Part shown: piece by piece, positions 6,603 through 14,418 of the stretch
Layout: every line of letters starts with the position of its first letter
Numbering within the stretch: position 1 is the first letter of the stretch
DNA from: Lactobacillus sp.
GTDB taxonomy: Bacteria; Bacillota; Bacilli; Lactobacillales; Lactobacillaceae
Assembly (NCBI GenBank): GCA_022651245.1
Contig: JALCQM010000004.1
Coordinates: 26,308 to 90,307, forward strand
DNA: 64,000 bases
Direction of reading: 5' to 3'
Notes under the pieces: model-generated
What the model saw: the letters and a program-made list of their open reading frames with translations, nothing else
What the model was told of the DNA's origin: nothing
Database searches by the model: none
Position numbers and translations under genes: made by a program

Positions 6603-7495
6603 GCCAACTATCGAATCAGCTTGCAAGCGCGCAGAGCGCCCACACAGCAGTAGCGGCATCAAGCGTCAAGAGTCTCATGAACAGTGGCTCTGTGCAGAAG
6701 CGGATGGCCGAGGTTATGGGCAAAAATGCCAATGCCTTTACCAGCTCGGTGATCAATCTAGTCAACAGCTCACAACAGCTGCAAGACGTCGACGCCATGA
6801 GTGTGGTCTCATCTGCAATGGTCGCAGCGGCACTTAATTTGCCCGTAGATCCTAACTTGGGCTACATGTACATCGTGCCATTCCGTGAAAAGGACAAGGC
6901 CTCCGGTAGCTGGCTAAAGCGCGCACAGCCACAGATGGGGTATCGCGGGTATATCCAACTTGCGCTCCGCACGGGCCAGTACAAAGCAATCAACGCAAGC
7001 GTGGTCCACGAGGGCGAGATCCGTGACTGGGATCCGTTCTCCGAGACCTATTCAGTTGGCGAGAAGATCAGCGACAAGGTTGTCGGCTACGTCGGTCACT
7101 TTGAGCTGCTTAACGGCTTTCAGAAGACGACTTACTGGACGGTCGAAGAGATGGATGAGCACCGCAAACAATACAGCAAGTCCGGCAACTACAACGGTCA
7201 GCGGTCTGGTGTCTGGAAGTCCAACTTTGATGCCATGGCGATCAAGACGGTGATCCGCAACCTGCTGAGCAAGTGGGGCATCCTTTCGATTCAGATGCAA
7301 GAAGCTGTCGCTAAGGATGAGACGCCACAGAACTTTGATCCTGAGACCGGTGAACTGACCAGCGAGCCTAAGTGGGTGGACGGCGCCGAAGAAGAATCGA
7401 CCACGGACACAGCTACCACGATCGACCCTGATCTCGCTAAGGAAGCAGACGAGTACTTCAAGAGCCAGACTGACAGCGCAGCGGACGAGGGGTGA
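6599..7495 (+). CDS. recT: RecT-family single-strand annealing protein
   Basis: A 298-residue protein. It keeps the RecT core: NPYMDAMSVVSSAMVAAALNLPVDP-like helix, the strand GYMYIVPF, QMGYRGYIQLALRTGQYKAI, then FDAMAIKTVIRNLLSKWG. The C-terminus is acidic and variable. It pairs complementary single strands made by the exonuclease upstream and supports phage recombination and replication fork repair. Its start overlaps the previous gene. Confidence 0.93.
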   Translation: MSQLSNQLASAQSAHTAVAASSVKSLMNSGSVQKRMAEVMGKNANAFTSSVINLVNSSQQLQDVDAMSVVSSAMVAAALNLPVDPNLGYMYIVPFREKDKASGSWLKRAQPQMGYRGYIQLALRTGQYKAINASVVHEGEIRDWDPFSETYSVGEKISDKVVGYVGHFELLNGFQKTTYWTVEEMDEHRKQYSKSGNYNGQRSGVWKSNFDAMAIKTVIRNLLSKWGILSIQMQEAVAKDETPQNFDPETGELTSEPKWVDGAEEESTTDTATTIDPDLAKEADEYFKSQTDSAADEG

Positions 7496-7499
7496 TCGC

Positions 7500-7613
7500 G
7501 TGGATGCAGATTTATGCGAGCTTTGCCAGGTCTGTGGTGATCAGGATGCAGCCTATATCGGTGGCGGCCAGTACTGGTGCCAGAGCACTGGCGAGTTCTA
7601 CTTCGCCTGGTAG
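7500..7613 (+). CDS. Cysteine-rich mini-protein, GTG start
   Basis: A 37-residue frame behind GACGAGGGGTG that ends five bases before the ribosome site of the initiator gene. It has four Cys (CELCQVCGDQ and WCQS), likely a zinc knuckle. Function unknown. It is short, so I keep the confidence moderate. Confidence 0.5.
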   Translation: MDADLCELCQVCGDQDAAYIGGGQYWCQSTGEFYFAW

Positions 7614-7624
7614 GAGGTGATCTG

Positions 7625-8422
7625 ATGGCAGACGAAGGCTGGATTAAGCTTCACCGCAAAATTACGAAGTCCCTCGTCTGGACAGACCCGCAGCGACTTA
7701 AGCTGTGGCTTCTAATCCTGATCAAGGCGAGACACGTACCTGGTACTGTTCCTTTTAACGGCCGTGAACAGCACTTGAACAGCGGTCAACTGGTCACGGG
7801 CCGCGTCGCACTGCGGGATGAGATGAACGCCGGTGTGCGTCCATCTCTCAAAGTGAACAGCTCATTTATTTATCGCGCGCTGAAAGATTTTGAATCTCTC
7901 GGGATGTTGAACATCAAATCAAACCCGCAATTCAGCGTCATCACTGTACTCAACTGGAATGAGTACCAGCAAAGTGAACAGCTAACGAACAGCTCTCGAA
8001 CAGCTAACGAACAGCTAACGAACACAAACAAGAATGTAAAGAATGAAAAGAATGTTCCTACTACTACAGAAGAGCGCGCAGCAGCTGGCTTCTACGAACA
8101 GAACTTCGGGGTCTTGTCGCCTTTCGTGATCCAGAAGATCGAAGACTGGGTCGGCGACTTCCAAGAAGTCGGAGCTTCTGAACCTGAAGCCAACCAAATC
8201 TTGGTCAAGGGGATGGAGATCGCAATCTCCAGAAACAAACGCAGCTTTGGCTACGTCGAAGGCATCTTACGAGACTGGGAGAGCAAGCACCTTAACTCGG
8301 TCGCTAGCATCGAAGGCGAAGAGGCAAAGTTCAAGGCGGCCAAGCAGGCGCGTGGATCTGCTAAGCCGCAGGCAACTTACGACAGTAGCAGGACGATCAG
8401 TGACGATGACTTGCCATTTTAG
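7625..8422 (+). CDS. DnaD-like replication initiator with iterons and SSB-type tip
   Basis: A 265-residue protein starting at ATG 7625 behind GGAGGTGAT. The N-terminal part (about 1-115) is a winged-helix domain found in phage replisome organisers (GWIKLHRKITKSLVWTDPQRLKLW, IYRALKDFESLGML). A linker encoded by 11-bp tandem repeats follows. Residues about 150-225 are a DnaD-like domain (FYEQNFGVLSPFVIQKIEDW, FGYVEGILRDWE). The last residues are DDDLPF, the same acidic-hydrophobic tip that SSB proteins use to recruit partners. It should open the phage origin and recruit the helicase loader encoded next. Confidence 0.88.
   Translation: MADEGWIKLHRKITKSLVWTDPQRLKLWLLILIKARHVPGTVPFNGREQHLNSGQLVTGRVALRDEMNAGVRPSLKVNSSFIYRALKDFESLGMLNIKSNPQFSVITVLNWNEYQQSEQLTNSSRTANEQLTNTNKNVKNEKNVPTTTEERAAAGFYEQNFGVLSPFVIQKIEDWVGDFQEVGASEPEANQILVKGMEIAISRNKRSFGYVEGILRDWESKHLNSVASIEGEEAKFKAAKQARGSAKPQATYDSSRTISDDDLPF
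7976..8026 (+). repeat. 11-bp iterons in the initiator gene, candidate phage origin
   Basis: GAACAGCTAAC-type units begin at 7976, 7987, 7998, 8009 and (degenerate) 8020, exactly one helical turn apart. Further lone GAACAGC copies lie at 7766, 7777 and 7855. An A-rich stretch (8021-8055) follows, as expected of a DNA-unwinding element. Phages of lactococci and related hosts often place the origin inside the initiator gene. Confidence 0.65.
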
Positions 8423-8433
8423 GAGGTGCAAGC

Positions 8434-9261
8434 GTGAGTGATGGAGCATCAGCCATCGAGGGATGGATCAACAAGCTAGAGACCTTTGGAGTCACTTGCC
8501 CGACTTGTGGCCATCAGCTTTACCGGCCAAAGGTGCTTAGCCGCCAGACTGGTCAGAAGATGGCAGGGGCGTGCCTGTCATGTGGCTACAAGCAGCCGCC
8601 TACTGAGAAGGCCGGTAAGACCAAAAAAGCCCCACAGCTGGAAGCTGAAGGGCGCAAGAATCGGACTATCGGGTACTACCTCAAATACAGCGTCTGGGCC
8701 AATGACAGCCTTATGAGCAAGGACTTCAGGAACTTCGCGACAGATACGCCAGGTCAAAAAGAGCTGCTGTACTACGGCCATGGCGTCGCTGAGCAGATTG
8801 TCCGGGGCCAAACCGTGCACGCGCTGCTATACGGCAACGTTGGCGTCGGCAAGAGTCACATCGCCAACGGCATTCTGGTGCAGATCCAGGTCGATAGCAA
8901 GTGGACTAAGACCACCATGTTTGTGGACTGGCAGATGCTGATGAGCCGACGCAAGGCGGGGATGCACGACGGCCATGACGATGTGCGCGCCCAAATGGAC
9001 GCAGTCATGACCGAGATCGGCAAGGCTGACGTCGTGGTGATCGATGACCTGGGCGCCGAGCGTGGCAGTGACTACGACGTTGATCTCGCCAACGAGGTCT
9101 TCCGGCTGCGCGAGGACAAGAGTGTGATCGTCACCACCAACATGGGCGGGTCGGCACTTAAGGCTCGCTACGGCGATCTGACCATCAGCCGTATGGCAGC
9201 CCATGGTCAAGGCAACTCTTACGCAGTCAAAAATATCAGTGATCAACGAAGGGAGAAATAA
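8434..9261 (+). CDS. DnaC/DnaI-like helicase loader
   Basis: A 275-residue AAA+ ATPase. An N-terminal zinc finger (Cys22, Cys25, Cys47, Cys50) precedes the ATPase core, with Walker A GNVGVGKS at 134-141 and Walker B VVVIDDLG near 200. An arginine-finger region SRMAAHG lies near the end. It loads the replicative helicase onto the origin opened by the DnaD-like protein. As no phage helicase gene is seen, it probably uses the host DnaC/DnaB-type helicase. It starts 11 bases after the initiator stop. Confidence 0.9.
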   Translation: MSDGASAIEGWINKLETFGVTCPTCGHQLYRPKVLSRQTGQKMAGACLSCGYKQPPTEKAGKTKKAPQLEAEGRKNRTIGYYLKYSVWANDSLMSKDFRNFATDTPGQKELLYYGHGVAEQIVRGQTVHALLYGNVGVGKSHIANGILVQIQVDSKWTKTTMFVDWQMLMSRRKAGMHDGHDDVRAQMDAVMTEIGKADVVVIDDLGAERGSDYDVDLANEVFRLREDKSVIVTTNMGGSALKARYGDLTISRMAAHGQGNSYAVKNISDQRREK

Positions 9262-9383
9262 TGAAACAGGTGATAAAACGATTCTTTTGCCATCATGAAT
9301 GGCGATGGGATAAGAACCAGGGGCTTTGGCCTACTGTTGAGCAATGTAAAAAGTGTGGCGCAAGACGCGTCAGGGGGCGGTAA
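9261..9383 (+). CDS. Small zinc-ribbon phage protein (DUF1660-like)
   Basis: A 40-residue protein starting at the last base of the loader stop codon (TAATG). The pattern FFCHHEWRWDKN and CKKCGARR is that of short phage Cys/His proteins annotated DUF1660. Function unknown. Confidence 0.68.
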   Translation: MKQVIKRFFCHHEWRWDKNQGLWPTVEQCKKCGARRVRGR

Positions 9384-9385
9384 TC

Positions 9386-10126
9386 ATGGACAAAGAAGAA
9401 CTGAAAAGTAAGCTGGCGGATCTGCTTGACCAAATGTACCACTCTGGATCGATAAGCTACGAGGGCGAGGACGATGGCTATCGCTTTGGTGGCGTGGACT
9501 TTAGCGAGGCCTTAAGCGCTGTACAGAGGCTTGTCGACAGCCTGGAAGATGGGCACAAGAAGCCGGAGCTACCGCGTGAAGTCGGTGAAGAGTTGGACAA
9601 AGGAGGTATCGCGATGAGCTTATATGCAGTAAAAAACGATAAAGATTGCTATTGGGATTTCGATAATCAGGGCTTTTATTCACCTCTCAACAACGCTAGA
9701 CGGAATACAACTTTCAAACTGGGTTTTGCCGAGGCCGTTTCCCAAGCAAACGGCGGTCACGTCGTCAAGCTAGGTGAGAAACCCGCACCGATCGTGGTGA
9801 GCGAGGCGGAAGCGGAGATGCTGGAAAAAGCGAAAACTGATTTTTATCCGGCAATTTCGATTGCGAGGTATACGGCAGTAGCCCGTGACCAATACCGCCT
9901 CATGTGCGCCTACGTCAACGGCTGGGTGGTCGAGAAGCCGAAGCTCTATTACGTCAAGGTGCCCCACGCGGAAGGCTGGGTATACATTAAGCGCTCTGAC
10001 GGCAGTATACAGCCTTGTCGGGAAGATGATAGTTACCTTGAAGCGGCTCGCCAGTTCACCGCTGCCGAGATCGAGCGCTACGGTTTGCAGGACTGCGAGA
10101 AAGTGGAGGTAAGCGATCATGAGTAA
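9386..10126 (+). CDS. DUF1642-like phage protein
   Basis: A 246-residue protein from ATG 9386 behind GGGGGCGG. The C-terminal half has the DUF1642 look: MCAYVNGWVVEKPKLYYVKVP, GWVYIKRSDGS, FTAAEIERYGLQDCEKVEV. The N-terminal half is acidic and helical. Common in Lactobacillus phage early regions, with no known function. An internal ATG at 9614 behind AAAGGAGG could start a shorter product. Confidence 0.78.
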   Translation: MDKEELKSKLADLLDQMYHSGSISYEGEDDGYRFGGVDFSEALSAVQRLVDSLEDGHKKPELPREVGEELDKGGIAMSLYAVKNDKDCYWDFDNQGFYSPLNNARRNTTFKLGFAEAVSQANGGHVVKLGEKPAPIVVSEAEAEMLEKAKTDFYPAISIARYTAVARDQYRLMCAYVNGWVVEKPKLYYVKVPHAEGWVYIKRSDGSIQPCREDDSYLEAARQFTAAEIERYGLQDCEKVEVSDHE

Positions 10127-10466
10127 AGGGAAGGTTATCGGCTTCATCAATAATGACAAGTATGATGACGCTTTACTGGAACCGAGATGCATTCGGAGTG
10201 AGGACGCCGAAGGGGTTACCGACATCTACACGCTTCGACTACATCACAAGCCCGTCGAGAAGCGCTACGTCCTGCCGATGGAAGGGACGGATGATGACGA
10301 AGGCGAGTATTTTTACTACGCATACAAATACAACGGTCGTTGGCTGGTAGATGAAACCGAAGCAGACCCGAGTTATACCAAGCCCACCGTCACCCAAGCC
10401 GAAATAGACGCCGCGCCTGACTGGGTCAAGGCGATCACACCCGTGGAGGTGACCGACCATGACTAA
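10119..10466 (+). CDS. Hypothetical phage protein
   Basis: A 115-residue protein overlapping its neighbours by eight bases on each side. Tyr- and Asp-rich, ending TQAEIDAAPDWVKAITPVEV, an ending I associate with DUF1642-related proteins of this phage group. Function unknown. Confidence 0.72.
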   Translation: MSKGKVIGFINNDKYDDALLEPRCIRSEDAEGVTDIYTLRLHHKPVEKRYVLPMEGTDDDEGEYFYYAYKYNGRWLVDETEADPSYTKPTVTQAEIDAAPDWVKAITPVEVTDHD

Positions 10467-10671
10467 GTATCTAGTTACGAACGGCAAGGGCGAATACTAC
10501 AGCCATCGCGGTGATGACTACGATTTTGGCGCACCGCGTCAATTCGCAACAAAATTCAGCACACGTAAGGACGCTAGGCAGATTGCCCGTCAAGGCAACA
10601 TGTGGAATATTCTTGGCGGCGCACCAGACCGGTATACGAATCCTTATGAAGTAGTGGAGGTGAGGGACTGA
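10459..10671 (+). CDS. Small hypothetical phage protein
   Basis: A 70-residue basic protein (YLVTNGKGEYYSHRGDDYDF) behind GGAGG. Its stop codon overlaps the next start. The layout FATKFSTRKDARQIARQ suggests a small alpha-beta fold. No family recognised. Confidence 0.68.
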   Translation: MTKYLVTNGKGEYYSHRGDDYDFGAPRQFATKFSTRKDARQIARQGNMWNILGGAPDRYTNPYEVVEVRD

Positions 10672-10958
10672 TGGCAATGAAGATTAACATCGGAGGTTAC
10701 TCTTTACGTATGACCGCATACCGGCAAATTTCGGTTGGAAAACCGTACACCGACAAGCGAGGATACGAAGTGTTCCAAGGGGTGCGCTTTTTCAATGACA
10801 TGGAGCGGGCCATTAAATACCTGGAAACTTGCTTGACACTTGAAAAAGACATCAGCACCGCCGAGGAGCTATTGGGGGCTCACAAACACGCAATGTTTGT
10901 GATTGACAGTTGGCTCAAGGGTGAAGAACTGCCAGTCCCGGAGGTACGCGATGAGTAA
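10671..10958 (+). CDS. Hypothetical phage protein
   Basis: A 95-residue protein; ATG 10671 follows GGAGGTGAGG. The middle part (VFQGVRFFNDMERAIKYLETCL) looks helical. It overlaps the next gene by eight bases. No family recognised. Confidence 0.7.
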   Translation: MAMKINIGGYSLRMTAYRQISVGKPYTDKRGYEVFQGVRFFNDMERAIKYLETCLTLEKDISTAEELLGAHKHAMFVIDSWLKGEELPVPEVRDE

Positions 10959-11163
10959 ACGAGTGATGACCCAAACCGATGAGCTTTACGCGTTGGTCTC
11001 CGATGGCCATACCACCGGTCAAGTCTTCGAGACGCGGTTTAAGGGTGGGGTGGCTACGTATCGCACGTGGCTGATGGCCAACGCGGCCCGGCGTAAGAAG
11101 CATAAGCCAGAGTTGAAGATTGTGCGGTTCGTTCGAGATACGGAGGCCAACCATGACAATTAA
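10951..11163 (+). CDS. Small basic phage protein
   Basis: A 70-residue protein from ATG 10951 behind GGAGG. The sequence MTQTDELYALVSDGHTTGQV, then YRTWLMANAARRKKHK, could be a small helix-turn-helix-like DNA-binding protein, but this is weak. It overlaps the next start. Confidence 0.65.
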   Translation: MSKRVMTQTDELYALVSDGHTTGQVFETRFKGGVATYRTWLMANAARRKKHKPELKIVRFVRDTEANHDN

Positions 11164-11446
11164 TCCCGCAAACCTCACATGGCCAGAGCCTAACCGCGTG
11201 GTGTGGTTTGACAGCGACGAGTCATACTGGGTGATGCTGTCAGACACAGAATTCCACCTTTACATCCATGATATGGGGCTTATAATCCCGCCGGACGAAG
11301 TTATTAATCGCATCCCATCGATGGTGAGACGTGGCAACTGGCGTTATCCGAGCCGCGCCGAAGTAATCGAAAGTGAGCAGCGCGACGGGGAGAATGTCGA
11401 GAAGACCCTGGCCGTACTGGGGGAATATTTGGAGGAAGACAAATGA
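11153..11446 (+). CDS. Hypothetical phage protein
   Basis: A 97-residue protein from ATG 11153 behind CGGAGG. Trp-rich (LTWPEPNRVVWFDSDESYWVM) with an acidic helical C-terminus. Overlaps both neighbours. No family recognised. Confidence 0.68.
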   Translation: MTINPANLTWPEPNRVVWFDSDESYWVMLSDTEFHLYIHDMGLIIPPDEVINRIPSMVRRGNWRYPSRAEVIESEQRDGENVEKTLAVLGEYLEEDK

Positions 11447-11643
11447 TGAAATCAGAGTTGCTTGATCTGTTGGAGGTTGCTAGCGACGCCGGGGTCTTAT
11501 CGGCCACTGGTGCAATCTTGGAGAATTTTGACGCGCCCACGCCGGGAGTGCAGAAGCACGTTGACAATGCCACGGTGGAGATTAACAAGGCTTTAGAGAT
11601 GGTTAGCGAATACCTTCAAGCAGAAGCGGAGGCTGATAAATGA
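11443..11643 (+). CDS. Small helical phage protein
   Basis: A 66-residue acidic protein (LLDLLEVASDAGVLSATGAIL), overlapping the genes on both sides by four bases. No family recognised. Confidence 0.65.
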   Translation: MMKSELLDLLEVASDAGVLSATGAILENFDAPTPGVQKHVDNATVEINKALEMVSEYLQAEAEADK

Positions 11644-12044
11644 TCGACATCATACAATCGGCATTAATCGTAGTCCTGTTTGGCTTGAATATCGCGCTAG
11701 CGCTCAAACTGTGGGTGATCACAGGAGACTGCGTGAAGATACGGGATTACCGAGATGGCCTGAGAGAACTCGAGCGCTCCAAAGCCGACGCCCACGCTTA
11801 TCTCAAGATTGGCGATGCCTGGGCGGTGATGAAAAAGCCACCACGATATGTCGGCAGTTTCTTCACCATGGGCAATAAGACCGATCGCCACGATTTTGTA
11901 GGTGATGAGATCAGAACGGCCTATAAGCTACAGAGCCGTTGGGGTGGGGAGATTGTGTACCACAATCAGTGCCAAACCCCAGCCGATTGGCGGTGGGAAA
12001 GTCGTTCTCATAACGCTTTACACGATGAGGAGGCCAACAAGTGA
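11640..12044 (+). CDS. Phage membrane protein, one N-terminal helix
   Basis: A 134-residue protein. Residues 4-28 are a membrane helix (IIQSALIVVLFGLNIALALKLWV). The rest is soluble and charged and probably faces the cytoplasm. It overlaps the following membrane-protein gene by four bases, so the two may work together. Function unknown. Confidence 0.7.
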   Translation: MIDIIQSALIVVLFGLNIALALKLWVITGDCVKIRDYRDGLRELERSKADAHAYLKIGDAWAVMKKPPRYVGSFFTMGNKTDRHDFVGDEIRTAYKLQSRWGGEIVYHNQCQTPADWRWESRSHNALHDEEANK

Positions 12045-12283
12045 GAACTTTAGCATTCATATTTTGGATAGTCGCCGTCACGGAGCCTCTTTTTACAGGC
12101 GTGAAGCTGCTATCGATGCAGACGTTAGTAGTGGTGGCCTTTGCAATCCTGATGGAGCTTTTCCACATTGGCGACGAGCTACACAAGCAGAGCGAGTCGA
12201 TGGCTGACTACAGAATCGTCAAAGGCCTTATCGAGGAGATTGAGGAGGCGAGCGAGGATGAAAGCACCGACGGCGATAAATAA
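12041..12283 (+). CDS. Phage membrane protein, two helices, GTG start
   Basis: An 80-residue protein starting at GTG 12041 behind GGAGG. Two membrane helices (about 3-22 and 26-44) and an acidic tail. Follows another membrane protein with overlapping start. Function unknown. Confidence 0.66.
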   Translation: MRTLAFIFWIVAVTEPLFTGVKLLSMQTLVVVAFAILMELFHIGDELHKQSESMADYRIVKGLIEEIEEASEDESTDGDK

Positions 12284-12725
12284 GCGCGGTACAAAGGTTT
12301 ACCTTGACGGATACACCTTTGACAGTCAAAAAGAGGCGGACTTTTACCAGCACTTCATTAAGGACTGTGGCTTCGTTTATCGAGTGCATCCGCGATTCGT
12401 CTTACAGCCACTGATGCCGATCGAAGGCACAGCCAAGATGAGCCAAGTCGCCTACACGCCGGACTTCGTCGTTTTTGACGAGTATAAGGACATGATGCAC
12501 GTGTACGACGTCAAAAACTCATTTGGCGCTTATGGGATCGACACTGGGAACCGGCTGAGGTTCAAGTGGTTTACGGCGATGTTTAAAATCCCTGTCGAGG
12601 CCGTGGTCGTGCGCGCTCACGACTTCAAGACGATCGCGCAGGGTGTTACCAAACCACTAAACGAGAAAGCCCCGCTCATCAGGCGGGACGTCAATTACCG
12701 GTGGCAAGAGGCCACCGCATACTAG
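12258..12725 (+). CDS. DUF1064-family phage protein, nuclease-like
   Basis: A 155-residue protein from ATG 12258 behind GAGGAGGCG. It matches the layout of DUF1064: KVYLDGYTFDSQKEADFYQHF, then YTPDFVVFDEYKDMMHVYDVK. The P-D-F and D-V-K residues recall the metal site of PD-(D/E)XK nucleases. In phages of this type it may stand in for a Holliday-junction resolvase. The gene overlaps its upstream neighbour by 26 bases. Confidence 0.78.
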   Translation: MKAPTAINKRGTKVYLDGYTFDSQKEADFYQHFIKDCGFVYRVHPRFVLQPLMPIEGTAKMSQVAYTPDFVVFDEYKDMMHVYDVKNSFGAYGIDTGNRLRFKWFTAMFKIPVEAVVVRAHDFKTIAQGVTKPLNEKAPLIRRDVNYRWQEATAY

Positions 12726-12736
12726 GAGGAATTACT

Positions 12737-13021
12737 ATGACTGAAATTAAAGATAATAGCATTGATGTGTATGGCTACATTGTCAATACAGCTGAAAAAC
12801 AATCAAAAGACGGTCAATTCGTCGAGATCAAGCTCCAAGTCGATGCCAAGCTTTTAGACGGTAAGCGTGATGCTTTAGCTGCCGCAATCGCCGACATGGT
12901 CTTTGTCAAGATCACACCTCGCCAGACCGAACTCAAGACTGACACAGACAATCAGTCACAGGGCCCACGCGACGTGACACCGGCTGACGGCCAGACTGAG
13001 TTGATCGAGGGTGAAGCCTGA
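12737..13021 (+). CDS. Hypothetical early phage protein
   Basis: A 94-residue protein with a strong TAGGAGGAATT ribosome site. Beta-rich N-terminus (IDVYGYIVNTAEKQSKDGQFVEIKLQVDA) and a polar acidic tail. It is too short and lacks the aromatic pattern to be called an SSB. The next gene starts on its stop codon. Confidence 0.68.
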   Translation: MTEIKDNSIDVYGYIVNTAEKQSKDGQFVEIKLQVDAKLLDGKRDALAAAIADMVFVKITPRQTELKTDTDNQSQGPRDVTPADGQTELIEGEA

Positions 13022-13245
13022 TGCGAACCCTGTCAGAGATTCGGGAAGCGCACCCCGATTGGAACGTCAACCCCACGCCACGTATGGGATCACTAGTCAA
13101 CTGCGCTGACTGTGGCAAGCGCGTCGAGTTTGGCCGCACCTACACGTCACTCGAAGCCTTTACTGACGGCGGAGCGTTTGGCCTGCCGGTGTGTGGCGAG
13201 TGCTACACCAAGGAATTGCATCGCCGAGGTGAGCGCAATGGGTAA
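13021..13245 (+). CDS. Small zinc-finger phage protein
   Basis: A 74-residue protein with two Cys pairs, CADCG and CGECY, that would bind zinc. It overlaps the next gene by eight bases. Function unknown. Confidence 0.68.
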   Translation: MRTLSEIREAHPDWNVNPTPRMGSLVNCADCGKRVEFGRTYTSLEAFTDGGAFGLPVCGECYTKELHRRGERNG

Positions 13246-13399
13246 AAAGGGGCAACGGCTTAAGACAAGGCGACGCAAGCTACGCGCTGGACGTGAGGCC
13301 AACCAGGCTAAGATCCAGGCTGGTGACACGCTTATGGGAAAGAAGCCAAGCGCGCCACACTGGGGCTTTGACAGTGCTTTGTCCCAAAGCAAAAAATAG
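13238..13399 (+). CDS. Small very basic phage protein
   Basis: A 53-residue protein from ATG 13238 behind GAGGTGAG. The first half is Lys/Arg-rich (KKGQRLKTRRRKLRAGREAN), so it may bind nucleic acid. Function unknown. Just after its end, a weak five-pair hairpin (13410-13431) precedes the late activator gene. Confidence 0.6.
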   Translation: MGKKGQRLKTRRRKLRAGREANQAKIQAGDTLMGKKPSAPHWGFDSALSQSKK

Positions 13400-13478
13400 G
13401 CACAAAAATGGGACACCCCGAAGAGCGTCCCTTACTAGAAAAACCAGCAACTTATTCTAGCATAAGGAGTGGCAAAAC

Positions 13479-13916
13479 TTGGGGTTGTTTCCAGAAATTG
13501 ATGAAAAAGCGAGCTGTGCTAAAGCTCGGCGCGAGCTCAAGAAGTATCGGCACTACGCTCGGATGGCGGGCCGTCCTTTGGCTGACCTTAAGTCGCCCTC
13601 TGTGGACGGGATGCCTAAGGCAAAGTCCTTTCAAAATGGCGTCGAAGCGTCACTTGTCGAACGGCTCGATAAGGTGATGGACGCAGAGGCCCATCTTGGG
13701 GTGATCGACAACGCCCTCGCCTTGTGCAAGTACCAAAGCAGGTGGGTGCTGTACTTTTCCTACTGCACGCCTGAAGACCTGGCACTGTGGCAAGTAGCCG
13801 AGCGAGCCGGTGCTGGCAACGTGGGTACTTTGAAGCGGCAAAAGGCGGCGGCACTACTTGAGTTCGCTGAAGCCTATCCAAACCACGAGCTGATCGTACT
13901 GAAAGATGAGACTTAG
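13479..13916 (+). CDS. ArpU-type late transcription activator
   Basis: A 145-residue protein starting at TTG 13479 behind ATAAGGAGTGG. The pattern LFPEIDEKASCAKARRELKKYRHYARMAG followed by a C-terminal sigma-like helical part (PEDLALWQVAER, GNVGTLKRQKAAALLEFAEAY) fits the ArpU/RinA-like group that turns on phage packaging and lysis genes. It is the last early gene and sits immediately before the late-operon promoter and the structured leader. Confidence 0.8.
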   Translation: MGLFPEIDEKASCAKARRELKKYRHYARMAGRPLADLKSPSVDGMPKAKSFQNGVEASLVERLDKVMDAEAHLGVIDNALALCKYQSRWVLYFSYCTPEDLALWQVAERAGAGNVGTLKRQKAAALLEFAEAYPNHELIVLKDET

Positions 13917-13974
13917 ATGCTACTTTTGAGTGACTAATTTGCAACTAAGAAGGAACCACATGAATGGGATTCAC

Positions 13975-13983
13975 TGTTATATT
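13975..13983 (+). promoter_or_regulatory. Probable late promoter (extended -10, no good -35)
   Basis: TGTTATATT is a near-perfect extended -10 box with TATATT at 13978-13983. The -35 position (13955-13960, ACCACA) is poor. Such promoters depend on an activator, and the ArpU-type gene ends 58 bases upstream. Transcription would begin near 13990. Confidence 0.5.
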
Positions 13984-13989
13984 GATAGA

Positions 13990-14418
13990 GTCAGATAGCT
14001 AGGAGCAAAGCTATCCGGTCGGCGGGCTGCCGAAGGCTCGTCGATCTTTGCCTCGGTGTGTGGGCAGGGCCAAAACAAATCTACTTAAGGATGTGTGGAA
14101 AGCCTCTTATCCTCTATAGCACACAGGCTAGCAGTGGGCCGAACCGCTGTTAGTCATACGTCTCTGCGTGTGGACGCAAAAAAATCAAGGGAGGTAATTC
14201 CCCTTGAAAATCTGATGAGCGCGCAAACCGGCGGTCGGGTCAAACTGCCGCCGGCTATTGCCTCGGCACGTGGGCAACTCATACACAAGCAAAAATGTGG
14301 ATGACTCCTCCTTTAGATACAGCGTGCACAGTTTTATCCTTGCGGCCGCCGGCGGAAAACGGTCAGGCCCCAGCATATACATGGCGTCGGAGCGTAGGCT
14401 TGCGGCGCTTTTATTTTG
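13990..14418 (+). ncRNA. Large structured RNA at the head of the late operon
   Basis: No convincing reading frame covers this stretch, yet it is dense with strong stems. These are 13994-14000 with 14009-14015 (7 bp), 14017-14027 with 14036-14046 (11 bp), 14132-14138 with 14145-14151 (7 bp), 14185-14191 with 14201-14207 (7 bp) and CCGGCGG with CCGCCGG (from 14229). A long-range stem joins 14079-14091 to 14309-14318 and encloses a multi-branched domain. A hairpin with GCCTCGG-NNN-GTGGGCA occurs twice, 210 bases apart, with different stem pairs. An intrinsic terminator closes the region. Size, phage location and complexity recall the GOLLD and ROOL RNAs, but I cannot match it to either. Confidence 0.65.
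14384..14417 (+). terminator. Terminator of the late leader RNA
   Basis: GCGTCG (14384-14389) pairs with CGGCGC (14403-14408, one G-U), followed by TTTTATTTT. It would end the structured RNA and may be read through or antiterminated for late gene expression. Confidence 0.55.

Noticed and set aside
7976-8026. A CRISPR-like or random microsatellite reading of the 11-bp array
   Set aside because: Units are adjacent with no spacers, in frame within a replication gene, and phased like initiator iterons.
12737-13021. A phage SSB gene
   Set aside because: The product is only 94 residues, lacks the OB-fold aromatic pattern and has no SSB tip.
13990-14418. Calling the late leader a GOLLD or ROOL RNA
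   Set aside because: Position and complexity fit, but the length is shorter and I cannot align it to either consensus without a covariance search.
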